Below, in pieces: positions 11,001 through 21,677 of a DNA stretch of 64,000 nucleotides. Every line of letters starts with the position of its first letter. Within the stretch, counting starts at the first letter, position 1. This DNA comes from Rheum nobile (lineage: Eukaryota; Streptophyta; Magnoliopsida; Caryophyllales; Polygonaceae): NCBI GenBank assembly GCA_027886185.1, contig WOAB01000142.1, forward strand, positions 248,001 to 312,000. The letters are read 5' to 3'. Below the pieces are notes generated by a model that was given only the letters and a program-made list of their open reading frames with translations, made no database searches and was not told the DNA's origin. The translations under genes and the position numbers were made by a program.

Positions 11001-11202
11001 TGTAAGGCCCACAACCTTAGAAGCGCTGTCTCCATGCCAACCGAGAACTTCCCAGGAGGTCACCCATCCCAGGACTACTCCCGCCCTAGCACGCTTAACT
11101 TCTTAGTTCTTTGTCCTTACTTGAACCAGGAAAAGGAAAAACTCTTGTTGACATGGATAGCATTCTAATCATTATAAAGGATTACAAATCTGGGGTATTA
11201 CA
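11001..11202 (-). repeat. Cassandra 3' LTR
   Basis: 202 bp. 5S-like sequence occupies about 11041-11112 on the minus strand and includes the box A, intermediate element and box C positions of a 5S gene. Confidence 0.93.
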
Positions 11203-11303
11203 ATCACCCCCACTTAAACCCTTGATGACCTCGTCAAGCCCAAAGACCACCCTCTGGGTCGAGCGACCGTCCATCGGACCAAGCCCACTCGTAACCCAGA
11301 GTC

Positions 11304-11316
11304 GGCTCTGATACCA
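11304..11316 (-). promoter_or_regulatory. Cassandra primer-binding site
   Basis: TGGTATCAGAGCC on the minus strand, two bases inside the LTR; complementary to the 3' end of initiator tRNA-Met. Confidence 0.9.
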
Positions 11317-11318
11317 TT

Positions 11319-11520
11319 TGTAAGGCCCACAACCTTAGAAGCGCTGTCCCCATGCCAACCGGGGACTTCCCAGGAGGTCACCCATCTCAGGACTACTCCC
11401 GCCCTAGCACGCTTAACTTTCTAGTTCTTTGTCCTCACTTGAACCAGGAAAAGGAAGAGCTCTTGTTGACATGGGTAGCATTCTAATCCTTATAAAGAAT
11501 TACAAATTCGGGGTATTACA
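11319..11520 (-). repeat. Cassandra 5' LTR
   Basis: 202 bp, same length as its partner, with a few substitutions. 5S-like sequence lies at about 11358-11428 (minus strand). Confidence 0.93.
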
Positions 11521-12157
11521 ATTTTGCACGTTCAGGACAAGGAACGTTGGATTGCTTCCCTTGAGACTACTTGAGAAAGATCTTGTGGGCTGGTTGTCCA
11601 GTGTACCATGACTGAGTTTCATCCAGACCACTCTCAAGGACTTTGACACGTTCCTCAAGATTGCAATTCTTCTCTCTAGCATCTTGAAGTTCCCTATCTC
11701 TTGCTTCACGTAGTTCCAAAATAGATGGATCATCTTCCTTTTGTTTGGAACTTGTATAACCAATGTCATACCTTGCTTCGACGAACTTAACATTGTCAGT
11801 TTCAGCTTTCTGTTCCATTAGCACAGAGTGAATCTTGTGGACATAGGCTCTTATCTCAGACATATGTTCCTCGAGCTTAGTTGGTCCAGCTACACTTCTT
11901 GCATCAGTATTGTTAGAGACCTCATTCATAAGCAAAGAGACTTTTTCATTTCTTAACCTCTGAAGTTCCTCATGATTAGCATCACATGAAGAACAAGGAA
12001 CAGTTGAGCTACTAGCAGTTTTAGAAAGATTCTCTTTTAGACTACTACACTCATCTTCAGAGTTAGCAAGTTTCTCTTGTGTTCTCAAATTTTCAGTATA
12101 CATTTCCCTTATGAGAGCAATCAAGGATTTCTTATCATAATTCACAAGAGATTTCAA
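11521..12157 (-). pseudogene. gag: Ty1/copia Gag middle segment, coiled-coil rich
   Basis: The minus-strand peptide is rich in Glu, Lys and Leu heptads (for example LRTQEKLANSEDECSSLKEN and ARDRELQDAREKNCNLEERV), predicted coiled coil. Long coiled-coil gag extensions are seen in Sireviruses. A stop at 11567 is followed by a shifted frame (GSNPTFLVLNVQN) up to the Cassandra insertion. Upstream, a TAG at 12185-12187 separates it from the knuckle-containing part. Confidence 0.75.
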
Positions 12158-12187
12158 AAAGGTTTCAGGATTTACCTCGAGGTCCTA

Positions 12188-13224
12188 AGAAGAGTCGTTG
12201 ATGGCCATAACACACATCTTGCCACTCCAGGCTTCAGGATCTTCATCATCTGAGTCATCCTCATTGCCCCACACAACAACAAAATATTTCTTCTCATCGT
12301 TCCCAGAAGGTTTACTTGGTTTCTTGGGCTTTGGGCATGAGCTAGAGTAGTGACCCTTTTCATTGCAGTTGTAGCAAGTAATATCCTTGATGTCACGAGG
12401 CTCACCGTTCCCACCTCTACTGTTTCTCCCTTTGTTGTAGAGGGAACGCATGACTTTGGTTAGCAGCACCACCTCAGGATCATCGGAGTCATCATTGTCA
12501 TCGAGGTCATTTTCAATTCTATCAACGGCCTTTCCAACCATCAAAGCGATTTCCTTTTCTTTGGAATCCTTGTTTCTTGCAGCCTTCTCTTCATTGTCAT
12601 ATTTCTGGATCTTGCTAAAGACCTCATGGAACGTAAGTTTGACAGTGTTGGGATTCTCCTTTAGAATGGCCTTAGTCATCGCATGACGATGAGGAAGCTC
12701 ATCAATGATAATAAGTATCTTCTCGTCAGGGAGGATTTCTTTATCCGAGATCGAGTGAGCAGTCAGGTTTGCAGTGATCTTCTCAAACCTGGCTTGGTAG
12801 GAACTCACATCTTCCTTCTCTTCCATTTTGAAGTTGTAGAAATCCTTCTTGGCGGTGAAACGATCAATCTCACGAAGGTCCTTACTCCCTATGTACATCT
12901 GTTCCAGGACAAGCCACTTAGCATTGGCGGATTCACAAGACTGAAGCTTTTGCACATCTTGCTGGTTAAGAGTATTGTTGATGAGCATGGCTACTTTGCA
13001 GTTTTTCTCCATGATTTGGAGATCCTCTTGATCCCATTTCTTCAGTTTCTTTTTCTTCTCAAGATCAACAATCTCAAGATCTCCGAGGGAGATTACCAGT
13101 CAGCATTGGTAATCGTTGCTTTGCACCCACTTGATGAAGAGTGCCTTCCAATGTTGATATTGGCCAGCAAGCAAGAGAGGAGGCCTTGAAGAGTTCAAAC
13201 CAACTTTGACGGTGGTAGGAGACA
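12188..13224 (-). pseudogene. gag: Ty1/copia Gag N-terminal part with UBN2-type domain and CCHC knuckle
   Basis: The likely start is the Met at 13224 (MSPTTVKVGLNSSRPPLL), 46 bases inside the primer site. An in-frame TGA near 13100 breaks the product. The downstream part has the copia UBN2-like pattern (AKWLVLEQMYIGS, FYNFKMEEKEDVSSYQARF, LPDEKILIIIDELPHRH), an acidic stretch, and the knuckle CYNCNEKGHYSSSC followed by KPKKPSKPSG. It ends at a TAG at 12185-12187 before the coiled-coil portion. Confidence 0.85.
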
Positions 13225-13270
13225 TCGTTACCTGAAAATCTGTAAGTAACACACAATCTAGAACAAACCT

Positions 13271-13282
13271 GCTCTGATACCA
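13271..13282 (-). promoter_or_regulatory. Copia primer-binding site
   Basis: TGGTATCAGAGC on the minus strand, next to the LTR end at 13285; perfect match to the plant tRNA-Met primer site. Confidence 0.9.
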
Positions 13283-13284
13283 AT

Positions 13285-14144
13285 TGTAGAATCGAGTGTG
13301 TTAGTACAAGGAACGGTAGAACTGTTCCTTGGGCAGCGGAAAATAATAACAGAAAGACAGAGTAACGAACACAGTTCCTTAGAGATGAAAACTTAATCAA
13401 CCAACTAGTTGACTAAGAAAAACCTCTACCTCTAGGTTTTCCTAGTAGGATTTCGAAAGTCTACTTGTGTTATTAATCCTGGAATTACAAACAAACAAGT
13501 CTTATCTCAATCTAGTTTACTCCTAGATATCTAGACCTCTGGATGTAACGTTCCTAACAACACCAGACAATCAAAACCCTAACAAGTACTCAACTCACCA
13601 AAAGTCTCGTCCTTGTAAGTGTTCTCTTCTTCTGAATGCTCTGCTCTGTTGAAAATGCCGTGTGTTCCGTGTATCAAATGGAGTTGGCAACTCTCTATTT
13701 TATAGTCTAGGTATTCTACCTGATTTGCCCTAATTTTACTTAAGGAAATTAGATAAAATAATCATATACAATCTTTTCTAATTTATTCTAACCATAATAT
13801 CTCCAACGAGATCTTTTCCTTGAGGCCCAAGTTGCTCCTTCAATATTTGTTTCCATAAAAGAGATTCGGCAGGCGCCAGGGATCACATCGCGCGTCCTCC
13901 GTTCCTTGACGTTGTTCCCTTTCCTATTCTGATCAACAACGCGCGTCTCTTCTTTTATCTCGTTCTAGCTTGTTGTTTGTCATTGTTGGCTTCTCTGTTC
14001 CTTGTATTTTCTCTTTTGACTTTTCACTGGTTTTCATCGTTCCTTTGAATCAATTGTTTCCTGAAACTCATAGTCATATTGAAACCATCAAATGCCTTTG
14101 AGTTTATCATCATCAAAACTAGAGGAAACATCATCGTTCCAACA
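13285..14144 (-). repeat. 5' LTR of the copia element (860 bp)
   Basis: On the minus strand it starts TGTTGGAACGATG at 14144 and ends ACTCGATTCTACA at 13285. The right flank is the interior of a gypsy LTR (14145-14559), so the copia element inserted into that LTR. The partner LTR is outside the window. Confidence 0.85.
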
Positions 14145-14559
14145 CCGTTCTATACGGCACAACAGAGGTTGGTCCCCGACAATTTGAAGTAACCAATCGA
14201 AGACAAAGGCTTGTAATTGAAGATTTAAAGTGAAATTGTTTTAAGGTTGTTTAGTATCAATTTAACAAGCACTTCTATAATTTAGTCATGTAATTTAGTC
14301 ATGTATTTAGGTGTACTTAAGAGTCTTCCGCTGTAAATTCAATATTGTTTGTCAACTTTCCTTCTCAAGTTATGCGAGGAATTTTAATAAAAATCGAGTT
14401 TATATATAAAAGTCTCCCGCTATTCACTATGTCCTTGTTTACTCTTATATATGAATGTATTTAAGTATAATTGTTCCGAATAAAGCCTAGAGTGACTTTG
14501 ACAAGTAACGTCTGAGGTCAATGCGTGTGGCACTACCAACATAAGTCAGGGATGTTACA
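14145..14559 (+). repeat. 3' portion of an older gypsy LTR, interrupted by the copia element
   Basis: This matches the last ~400 bases of the solo LTR ending at 17444 (CTATACGGCAC, AGGCTTGTA, GTCTGAGGTCA, GTGTGGCACTACC, GGGATGTTACA), with clear divergence. Its 5' part should lie on the far side of the copia element. Confidence 0.85.
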
Positions 14560-15164
14560 GAAAAAAAAGGATTTTAAAACAAAAATGACTGAATGAATTT
14601 CTAAGCGTGTAAAACATGTTATAAATATTGCTAGAAATAAATTAGCATTTTAACATGAATTATGATACAACTGTATGAATTACTCCATCCATAAAACATC
14701 TTGTAAAGTGGCCGAAAAATAGTAATTTAACATAATACGATATGATGAATGACTTTCTACGTCCGTAAAAATGATATAAATATTGCTAGAAATAAATTAG
14801 TATTTAATCACAAATTATGATACGACTGTATGAGTTTCTCCGTCCGTAAAACATCTTGTAAAGTGGCTGAAAATAATGTTTTAACACCAACTACGGTATG
14901 ACTGAATGAATTTTTACATCTGTAAAACATGCAGTAAAATTTGCTAGAAATAAATTAATATTTTAATACGAATTATGATACGATTGTATGATTTCTACAC
15001 CCATAAAACATCTTATAAAGTTGCCAAAATAGTGTTTTAACACAAATTCTGATATGACTAAATGAATTTCTACGCCTGTAACACGTGTTGTAACTAGTGC
15101 TAGAATAAATTAGTATTTTAACACGAATTATGATACGATAGTATAAATTTCTCCACCATAAAAC
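14560..15164. repeat. 156-bp satellite array, left block
   Basis: The anchor CTAGAAATAAATTA recurs at about 14631, 14786, 14944 and 15100, giving a period of 155-158 bp. Each monomer consists of two related ~78-bp halves, each with GAATTTCTxCxCxxGTAAAACATxTTGTAAA. Monomers differ by substitutions and small indels, so the array is not freshly homogenised. Confidence 0.9.
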
Positions 15165-17444
15165 TATAATACCCCTCATTTTTAGTAAGGGTATTTGGGT
15201 AATTTTCCCAACCCTTGTATTGTAGACGGATCATTTTCAGGGAAGTTTGGAATTTTTGTATCGTGCTTGATCTCTGTGATATTTTCCTGAGTGGAATAAA
15301 ATACATCCGACTTATTTTCGGGGCTTAGAATATTTGTCCGGGTACAAATATATTCAACCTGGGGTTTAAAACCCATGCCCAACCTTTTTCCCGGGCAAAA
15401 GACGCGGAAATGCCTTTTTTCGCGATCACGGTGAATTTTCCGCGATCGCGGAAAATGTGCTCTCAGATGAGCTGGGCATTGGAATTTTCCGCGATCGCGG
15501 CGAAACCCACCGCGATCGCGGAAAACTCCAACACGCCAACGTCGCGTCGCTTCTGACCCTCGTCGTTCGCGCCACCGTCGATCTTCCGCCTCATCGTTGA
15601 TCTTGTCGGGGTTGGGCTTCTCTTTGAGCTATTAAAGGAGGTGAATGGTGGTGTGTTAGACTCACATCTGAAACAAAAGCTCTCAAATCTCTCTTTCTCT
15701 CTCGCCGGAATAGTTGAAGCCCTCGCCGAAGTTCTTCAAATCATCGTCGGAGCTCTCGTTGGAGGTGGTGGTGCCCTCAAAGTGGTCCATTGGAGGTGCA
15801 AGGAGTCCAGAAGTCGGAGCCCCGACGCGTCGCCCCCGGTGAGATTTCCCTCTCGTCGTATCGCCGAAGTTCATCGTCTGCGATCGCGGACATGAACACC
15901 GTGATCGCGGCTGTGACATTGTCGCCCGCGCTCGCGACCGCTGTCTCAGTGTCTCACAGACACTCGTCCTCGACGACCACGACCGCGGTAGAGCCACCGC
16001 GATCGCGGTGTGCCTGGGCACTCGCGATCGTGGTGTTTGGCTTTGCGTCTCGATCGGGACTTCCGTTCTTTCGATTTCGTTCGCCTTTCTTTAGGTTCGT
16101 ACTATTTATTGTCGAATCTAACCTAGGGTTTCATTATGGGTCGTTCCGTAGGAATCTGCAATTTGAGTTCTGTTCCCGTTCCGGACCCAGAAAGCCATCA
16201 TCGTTCAATCGTTTGTCTAGGCTAAGGCAAGTGGCGGTTTGCTCTTGCTTAATCATTCCATGTTCTATTAATTATCAATTGTTTTTAATTGTTAATTAAA
16301 TCGGAGTGAACTGTTGTTTTCGTTTGGGAACAGATTTTATAAATAATGTGATTAAAATGTGATATTATGATAGGTTGTATATATTGCTAGAAACAACGCT
16401 ATTATACTTGTTAATTACCGTAATGGCTTTGTTGTGGATTTAAATGTGAACTTTAATGCTAGAATAGCACGAGTATTCGTAGGAACGCTATTCCTTGTGA
16501 GGATAGTCGTTTCTTTATAATTCTCTTCAGGTCATGACCCATTGCTTCTTATCCATCTGTAAGGATCTGAAGTGTTAAGCACCTTGCTAGTGCCATTTGG
16601 TTGGACGTAATGTCACCCTGTGTTAAACTTTCGTAGTTACTCGTGATAATATTAAAAGCCTTAACATTAATATACGTTTTGGAATTAAATAAGATAAGTG
16701 CGGGTAGGCACATAATTAATGAACCCTCAGGCGAGAAGTACAACTTGGAAACTCGCCTGGACTTCGGTTAAAGTAAGTTCTCTTTCCAATCTGAATTCGC
16801 ATTGTGCGGTGAGGTTGGTCGTGGACCCAAATGATCAAGTCGTTTTTAAAACGCTTGTTTGAAACTATAACGTTCCCAAACATTTGTCATACTTTCCCCG
16901 TAAGACTCAATTCCTTTGGAGTCTTCTCTTCAGTGCATATCTAAATATTAATCATTCCGTGAAAGTTCTGGGTTATATATCGTTCCTTCGGTTATCATTC
17001 GAGGGACAATGATAGTAAACGATTACGATCACTAGAACCATTCTGTTTTCACTCTTGCATAGTCTTTCATTAGACTAACCAACCGGGTTTTATTCCTTGC
17101 ATGGTTGGTTGGTGTCATCCGTCCTATACGACACATCAGTGGTTGGTTCCCGAAGTCAAAGTAACCAGTTGAAGAAGAAGAGGCTTGTAGACGAAGATTT
17201 AAGTGTTAGTGTTTTAAGTTGTTAAGTATTACTTTAATATATCTTTATAACCTAGCAATGTTATAGTTGATTCTTAAAAGTCTTCCGTTGTGTAATTTAA
17301 AATGTCTTCCGCTGTTTAAATCTTTTATTTAAATGTATTCGTATTCAAGTTTAATTGTTCTGATTAAAGCCTATTGTGACTTTGGGCGGTAATGTCTGAG
17401 GTCACTGGCGTGTGGCACTACCGATATAAATCGGGGGTGTTACA
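15165..17444 (+). mobile_element. Solo LTR of the dominant gypsy family, inserted in the satellite
   Basis: It begins TATAATACCCC (TG mutated to TA) and ends GGGGGTGTTACA. It is flanked by a perfect 5-bp duplication AAAAC (15160-15164 and 17445-17449). No primer site or internal region follows, so it arose by LTR-LTR recombination. A TATA-like box (CTATTAAAGG) lies near 15629. Palindromes CCGCGATCGCGG occur at 15440, 15489 and 15510 upstream of it, and variants at 15879-16030 downstream. Confidence 0.92.
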
Positions 17445-17940
17445 AAAACATCTTGTAAAGTTGTTGAAAATTGTGTTTTAACAAAAAATAATGTATGACT
17501 AAATGAATGTATACGCCTGTAAAGCATCCGGTAAATATTGCTAGAAATAAATTATTATTTCAACACGAATTATGATATAATTGTATGAATTTCTCCACTC
17601 GTAAAACATCTTGTAAAGTTGATGAAAAATAGTGTTAATTACGACATGACTAAATGAATTTCTATGCCAATAAAAAAAAGTTGTAAATATTACTAGAAAT
17701 AAATTAGTATTTTAATATGAATTATGATACGACTATATAAATTTCTCCACTTGTAAAACATCTTGTAAAGTTACTGAAAAACAGTGTTAACACAAATTAT
17801 GGTATGGTTGAATGAATTTCTACGTTCGTAAAATATATTTTAAATATTGCTAGAAATCAGTTTTCAATTCGAGTTACTATACAGTTGTATGGATTTCTAC
17901 ACTCGTAAAACATGTTATATTAATTGTGAAACAATATTGC
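17445..17940. repeat. 156-bp satellite array, right block
   Basis: This continues the 14560-15164 array after the solo LTR; the anchor recurs at 17541, 17693 and 17850. The repeats become more divergent towards 17940. Confidence 0.88.
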
Positions 17941-18437
17941 TCTTTAATATTATTGTTTGATATACCACAAGACTTATGGATTTAAAGCTAGATTTTGTAA
18001 ATTACTTGTAAGTTTTATAATATATAACTAAATGAATGATTTTATATACAATAACAAACGCATATGTAAAGTGCCAATAAATATAATCTCGAGATTACCA
18101 AGATAAAAATATTTTTCAAGCAATTAAGTATTTTAGTAAGTAATTATTTTTTAGCATAAGAAATATTATAACCAACATACAAACTAATTTTATTGAAACT
18201 AAAAACTTTATGCATATTTTGATTTATCCTCACCTGTTCATTTCAACAGAAAAATAAATAATTAAAAATATAAGAAGTCGAAATTCATATAACATTTCTT
18301 CAACCCACAAAACATAGATCTAAATGGGTCATTAAAACTCCAATAGATATAAATAGTGACGATGTAATTGGGGTTTATTTTTGGTTATTATTATTTTATT
18401 TTATTTCCTTGTAATTGGGGTTTGTGATCTTAGGCTT
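17941..18437. other. AT-rich spacer, nothing recognised
   Basis: AT-rich sequence without open frames or repeats that I can relate to other parts of the window. Confidence 0.5.
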
Positions 18438-19333
18438 TAGGTTAACTCTATTTAACCTAATGCCCATAGCCTCCAGCCACAATTAGATTAGATTTCAGTT
18501 TGAAGTTCGTTTCTTTTCCACCTCCAGGGTTTCCAACCCATAGAGAGCTAAACACCTTTATTTCGCTAGACAATTGAAGCATTGCAATGGATTGGTTGTG
18601 AGATTTCTATTCCTTGTTCTATATCTTATAAGTGTTGGTTTGATTCTCTTAGTTATATTGTCTATTGATTTATGTTGATTCTTCTAGCGTAGCTAATTAG
18701 GTTTTTCGACATCTATTATAGTGTTAGGATTGCATATAGGGGTTCCGAGTGCATATCTAGTGGCAAACACAATTGTGCGTATAGGGGTTCCGAGCGTACA
18801 ATTGTGAGTGAGAATCAGTTGCATGTTAAGTAGAGGAGTGAGTACTTGTACGTCTTTCTACTTGCATGTATCATATATCCTTGTGTGCATTGCTATTGCT
18901 TTGTTGGTGGTAATGTACCCCGGTCTGGTACCGCGTGACAGGCGTGACTGGTGGTATTTTACCATTGGCATAGTAATAAGTCTATTGACAACTGTGAGAA
19001 TCAGTAGTACTTAAGATCAGGATGGGAACAACTATAAGATTGTGAAAAGAACTTGGATTTAATAGATTTCAGTGATCAACCTGTTTCATTTGTAGTGTGG
19101 ATATTTGTCTAGTGGAATACTCACACCCATCATTCTTATTCTTTCTCTAAAGCTTGCATCTTTGTTACTTTGCTTGATAATCAAAACCCCCCTTCCTTTG
19201 TTACTTTGCATGCTCATAAACACATGAATTGATCACTTCCTCCCTGTGGATTCGACCCTTGCTTGCCTCTACTACTTGTTTAGGTTTGTTTAGGATTTTA
19301 TTTGTTTAGGTGTCACGACGACAACGCCTATCA
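18438..19333 (+). repeat. Left arm of a diverged inverted duplication (LTR-like)
   Basis: It shares long collinear similarity with the reverse complement of 19334-20125, including GGATTGCATATAGGGGTT, GAGTGAGAATCAGTTGCATG and AAGAACTTGGATTTAATAG. The phrase CTCCCTGTGGATTCGACCC near 19241 is common in plant LTRs ahead of the primer site. It is probably a copy of a non-coding LTR; the short open frame inside it is repeated in both arms and is not a gene. Confidence 0.75.
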
Positions 19334-20125
19334 GAAATCGTGAATGACAAGTAACGAGCAAGGGGGTTTAGTTATCAAGAAAGAACAAAGCAAGCAAAGC
19401 AAACAAGTTTGGTTGAGTAGAGAAAATATAATGGGGAAAGTAGTCCTACTAGAGCGAGATCCACAATACAGAGATATAATTTGATTACAGAAATCTATTA
19501 AATCCAAGTTCTTTTACTATCCTTATAGTTGTTCCCACCCTGATCTTAAGCACTATCGATTCTCACAGTTGTCGATAGACTTATTACTATGCCAATGATA
19601 AAGCACCATCGATTCTCACAGTTGTCGGTATACTTTACCACAAACAAAGCAATAGCAATACACACAAAGATATATGATACATGCAAATAGAAAGACACTT
19701 TACTACTTAACATGCAACTGATTCTCACTCACGATTGTACGCTCGGGACCCCTATACGCACAATCGTGTATGTCACTAGATATGCACTCGAAACCCCTAT
19801 ATGCAATCCTAGCAATTGATAAAAAAGTATTCAACCTAGCTGATCAGGCTAAGAAGAACAACAAGAAATCAATAATCAATATAACCAAGAGAATCAAACC
19901 AACATTTATAAGGATAAGAACAAGGAATAGAAATCTCACAAACACATCAACTGTACTGTTTCAATCGTCTAGTAGAACAAAGGAAAGTTAGTTCTCCATT
20001 CAAACGAGAATGAAAACTAAGGGAAAATAACGTCTGATGTAAAGTGAAGTTGTGTCTCCCTCTTAACCTAGAAAGAGGGCTTAAATAGTCTTAAGAAAAC
20101 TAGGTTAAACTAATGTAAACAATAA
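19334..20125 (-). repeat. Right arm of the inverted duplication
   Basis: Reverse-complement partner of 18438-19333, with many substitutions and indels (for example a different stretch at 19390-19490). The arms are nearly adjacent, so the pair could fold into a long imperfect hairpin. Confidence 0.75.
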
Positions 20126-20985
20126 AGGAAACAGAATAATAAAATAACAATGTCATTGAAACACCTCTTGCCTTAAGTATTAGGAGAGAAGACAACCAGG
20201 TGCAAAGAACAGGTGAAGACAAAATTTACAGAAAAACTTAATATTATACATGTCATTGAAACACCATGGATTGAAAAGGGTAAATGTTCCCCCACAAACG
20301 TACATAGAACACCTTTTGCAACCTAACTTAGAATGATGTTTTGCCAAGTTTTTTATCATAGTCATGTACTTGTATATGAATTATCAATCATTTTACAAGT
20401 GTCATGTCTAGCTTAGATCCTTTTGCTGGATGTTGTCTCACAATCTATTAATAGAGTTCCCCTTGTCAATAAGATTGAGTTCATCAAAAGGTTTTCATCT
20501 ATACTCAAGTGCTACTCAATAACCACGATTACTATATACTGGAAAATGTATTAATAATAGCATAATTTTTACAATAAGCATCTAAATAACAAAGAGTTGT
20601 TGAAAAAAAAGGAAGTTGTCTTTAAGGAAATAAACAAAACGATAATGTGAACCAACATGGACATCAAAGCCCATTCAAATTAAACCACAGCCTCAAGAAA
20701 TAAGCATCCACCGGATAATGCACAAGCAAGCAAATCTAAACTGGAACTGTATTCAGATGGTAAATCCTCTTGTTGCGTAAGCTTGTGAAGCAACCTTTTC
20801 ATGAAGCATATTAAGCTAAGAGTGAAATATATACATGAGAGATATAGTACTCTGGACCATCTGTGAGAGAGAAAGTGACATATTCTGACAATGTTGCCTC
20901 ATCTATCAATCAAGAAATGATAGCTCATTGTAACATTATAAAGACATACACTGTCATGGAGGACGATAAACATGCTCAAAATTTG
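20126..20985. other. Non-coding stretch; contains a 16-bp direct repeat
   Basis: The 16-mer ATGTCATTGAAACACC occurs at about 20151 and again at about 20251. No gene, terminal repeat or RNA gene is recognised. The segment separates the inverted duplication from the captured-gene mosaic and should hold one end of the capturing element. Confidence 0.5.
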
Positions 20986-21015
20986 TACTGGAACATGCAT
21001 TTTGTTTCAACTTAC

Positions 21016-21432
21016 ATTTTCCAACAGTTGTTCTGGAATAGTATTGATGCAATTATACTGGAACACAATATGCCCATCAAAGACATGCTTGACGACATTA
21101 ACTGCATATTATGTTTCAGCTTCAGTCAGCTCAACAGGTGATGATGACTGCAGAAGGAAAGAAAAATAAAGCATGTAAAAATTGATTCAGGCAGCTGTAT
21201 CATACAACCAATCATGTAAAACATAGCAACTGAACCTTGAAAAGCTTGCCAAATCCTGCGAACTCAGGGATTGATGAAAGCAATTTCTCTCAGTTCCTGA
21301 TGATGGGGCAGTAGGAGGAGCACCAAGCCCAGTTGGCTTTTTGCCAGGTGCCTTCTTCTCAGACAGGGCCTGAGACTTAACCTCTTTCAGCACAGAATTT
21401 ATATCAGATGGCTCTTCAGAAGCCTCCTGCAT
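21016..21432 (-). pseudogene. Coatomer subunit gamma fragment (two exons)
   Basis: The upstream exon (ending at a GT donor at 21236) encodes KKPTGLGAPPTAP and, in the frame at its end, EKLLSSIPEFAGFGKLFK. After an intron, exon 21147-21016 encodes SPVELTEAET, then YAVNVVKHVFDGHIVFQYNC and NTIPEQLLEN, ending at GTAAGT. These match the hinge and start of the appendage region of plant COPI gamma subunits. A frameshift within the first exon and an in-frame TAA after EAET show it is dead. In a living gene the product is part of the Golgi COPI coat; here it is only a captured piece. Confidence 0.88.
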
Positions 21433-21677
21433 TGTGAAGAATCCATCACGCTAGAGACATAACATCAGCGGAACCAGAAAGCATAATAAACGAAAAAATA
21501 AGACTTGCATAGTTCTTCAAGCTAGCTTCCAGGTTGCCCAATAAGACTTGCATAGTTCTTTCTTCAGGCTCCGGTGGAGCTTCAGCAGTTGTTCCACATG
21601 CAACCTCAGTCATCTCTGCACTAAGGACAGCATCATCATGAATATGATCTCTTGTTTCTTTTATTTTAAGCCTAGCA

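Larger units (their letters stand above)
11001..11520 (-). mobile_element. Cassandra TRIM element with 5S rRNA-derived LTRs
   Basis: Two 202-bp direct repeats (11001-11202 and 11319-11520) flank a 116-bp interior that encodes nothing. On the minus strand each LTR begins TGTAATACCCC and ends CCTTACA. A tRNA-Met primer site (11304-11316) follows the 5' LTR and a polypurine tract (AAGTGGGGGTGAT) precedes the 3' LTR. Each LTR contains a 5S rRNA-like stretch (AAGCGTGCTAGGGCG, GATGGGTGACCTCCTGGG), the hallmark of Cassandra. Flanks GTTTT and ATTTT make a 4-of-5 target duplication within copia gag. Being non-coding, it must borrow proteins from other elements. Confidence 0.95.
4649..14144 (-). mobile_element. 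Ty1/copia (Sirevirus-like) retrotransposon, split by three insertions
   Basis: Read on the minus strand: LTR 14144-13285, primer site, a long gag with coiled-coil and two CCHC regions, protease trace, GAG-pre-integrase, integrase, and reverse transcriptase cut at 4649 by the gypsy element. The gag-only gypsy element (7419-10944) and Cassandra (11001-11520) both lie inside gag; residual copia gag sequence remains at 10945-11000 between them and reads in frame with both flanks. An extended gag before the second knuckle and an iMet primer site are typical of Sireviruses. The 3' LTR lies outside the window. Confidence 0.85.

Noticed and set aside
11041..11112. Functional 5S rRNA gene
   Set aside because: Only part of the 5S sequence is present, inside 202-bp LTRs with primer site and polypurine tract; this is Cassandra.
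14560..17940. CRISPR-like repeat-spacer array
   Set aside because: Repeats are contiguous 156-bp monomers without unique spacers, in a plant nuclear context.
18808..19014. Small membrane-protein-like frame also found at 19546-19728
   Set aside because: It is repeated only because both lie in the arms of the inverted duplication; the copies differ by indels and have no supporting context.
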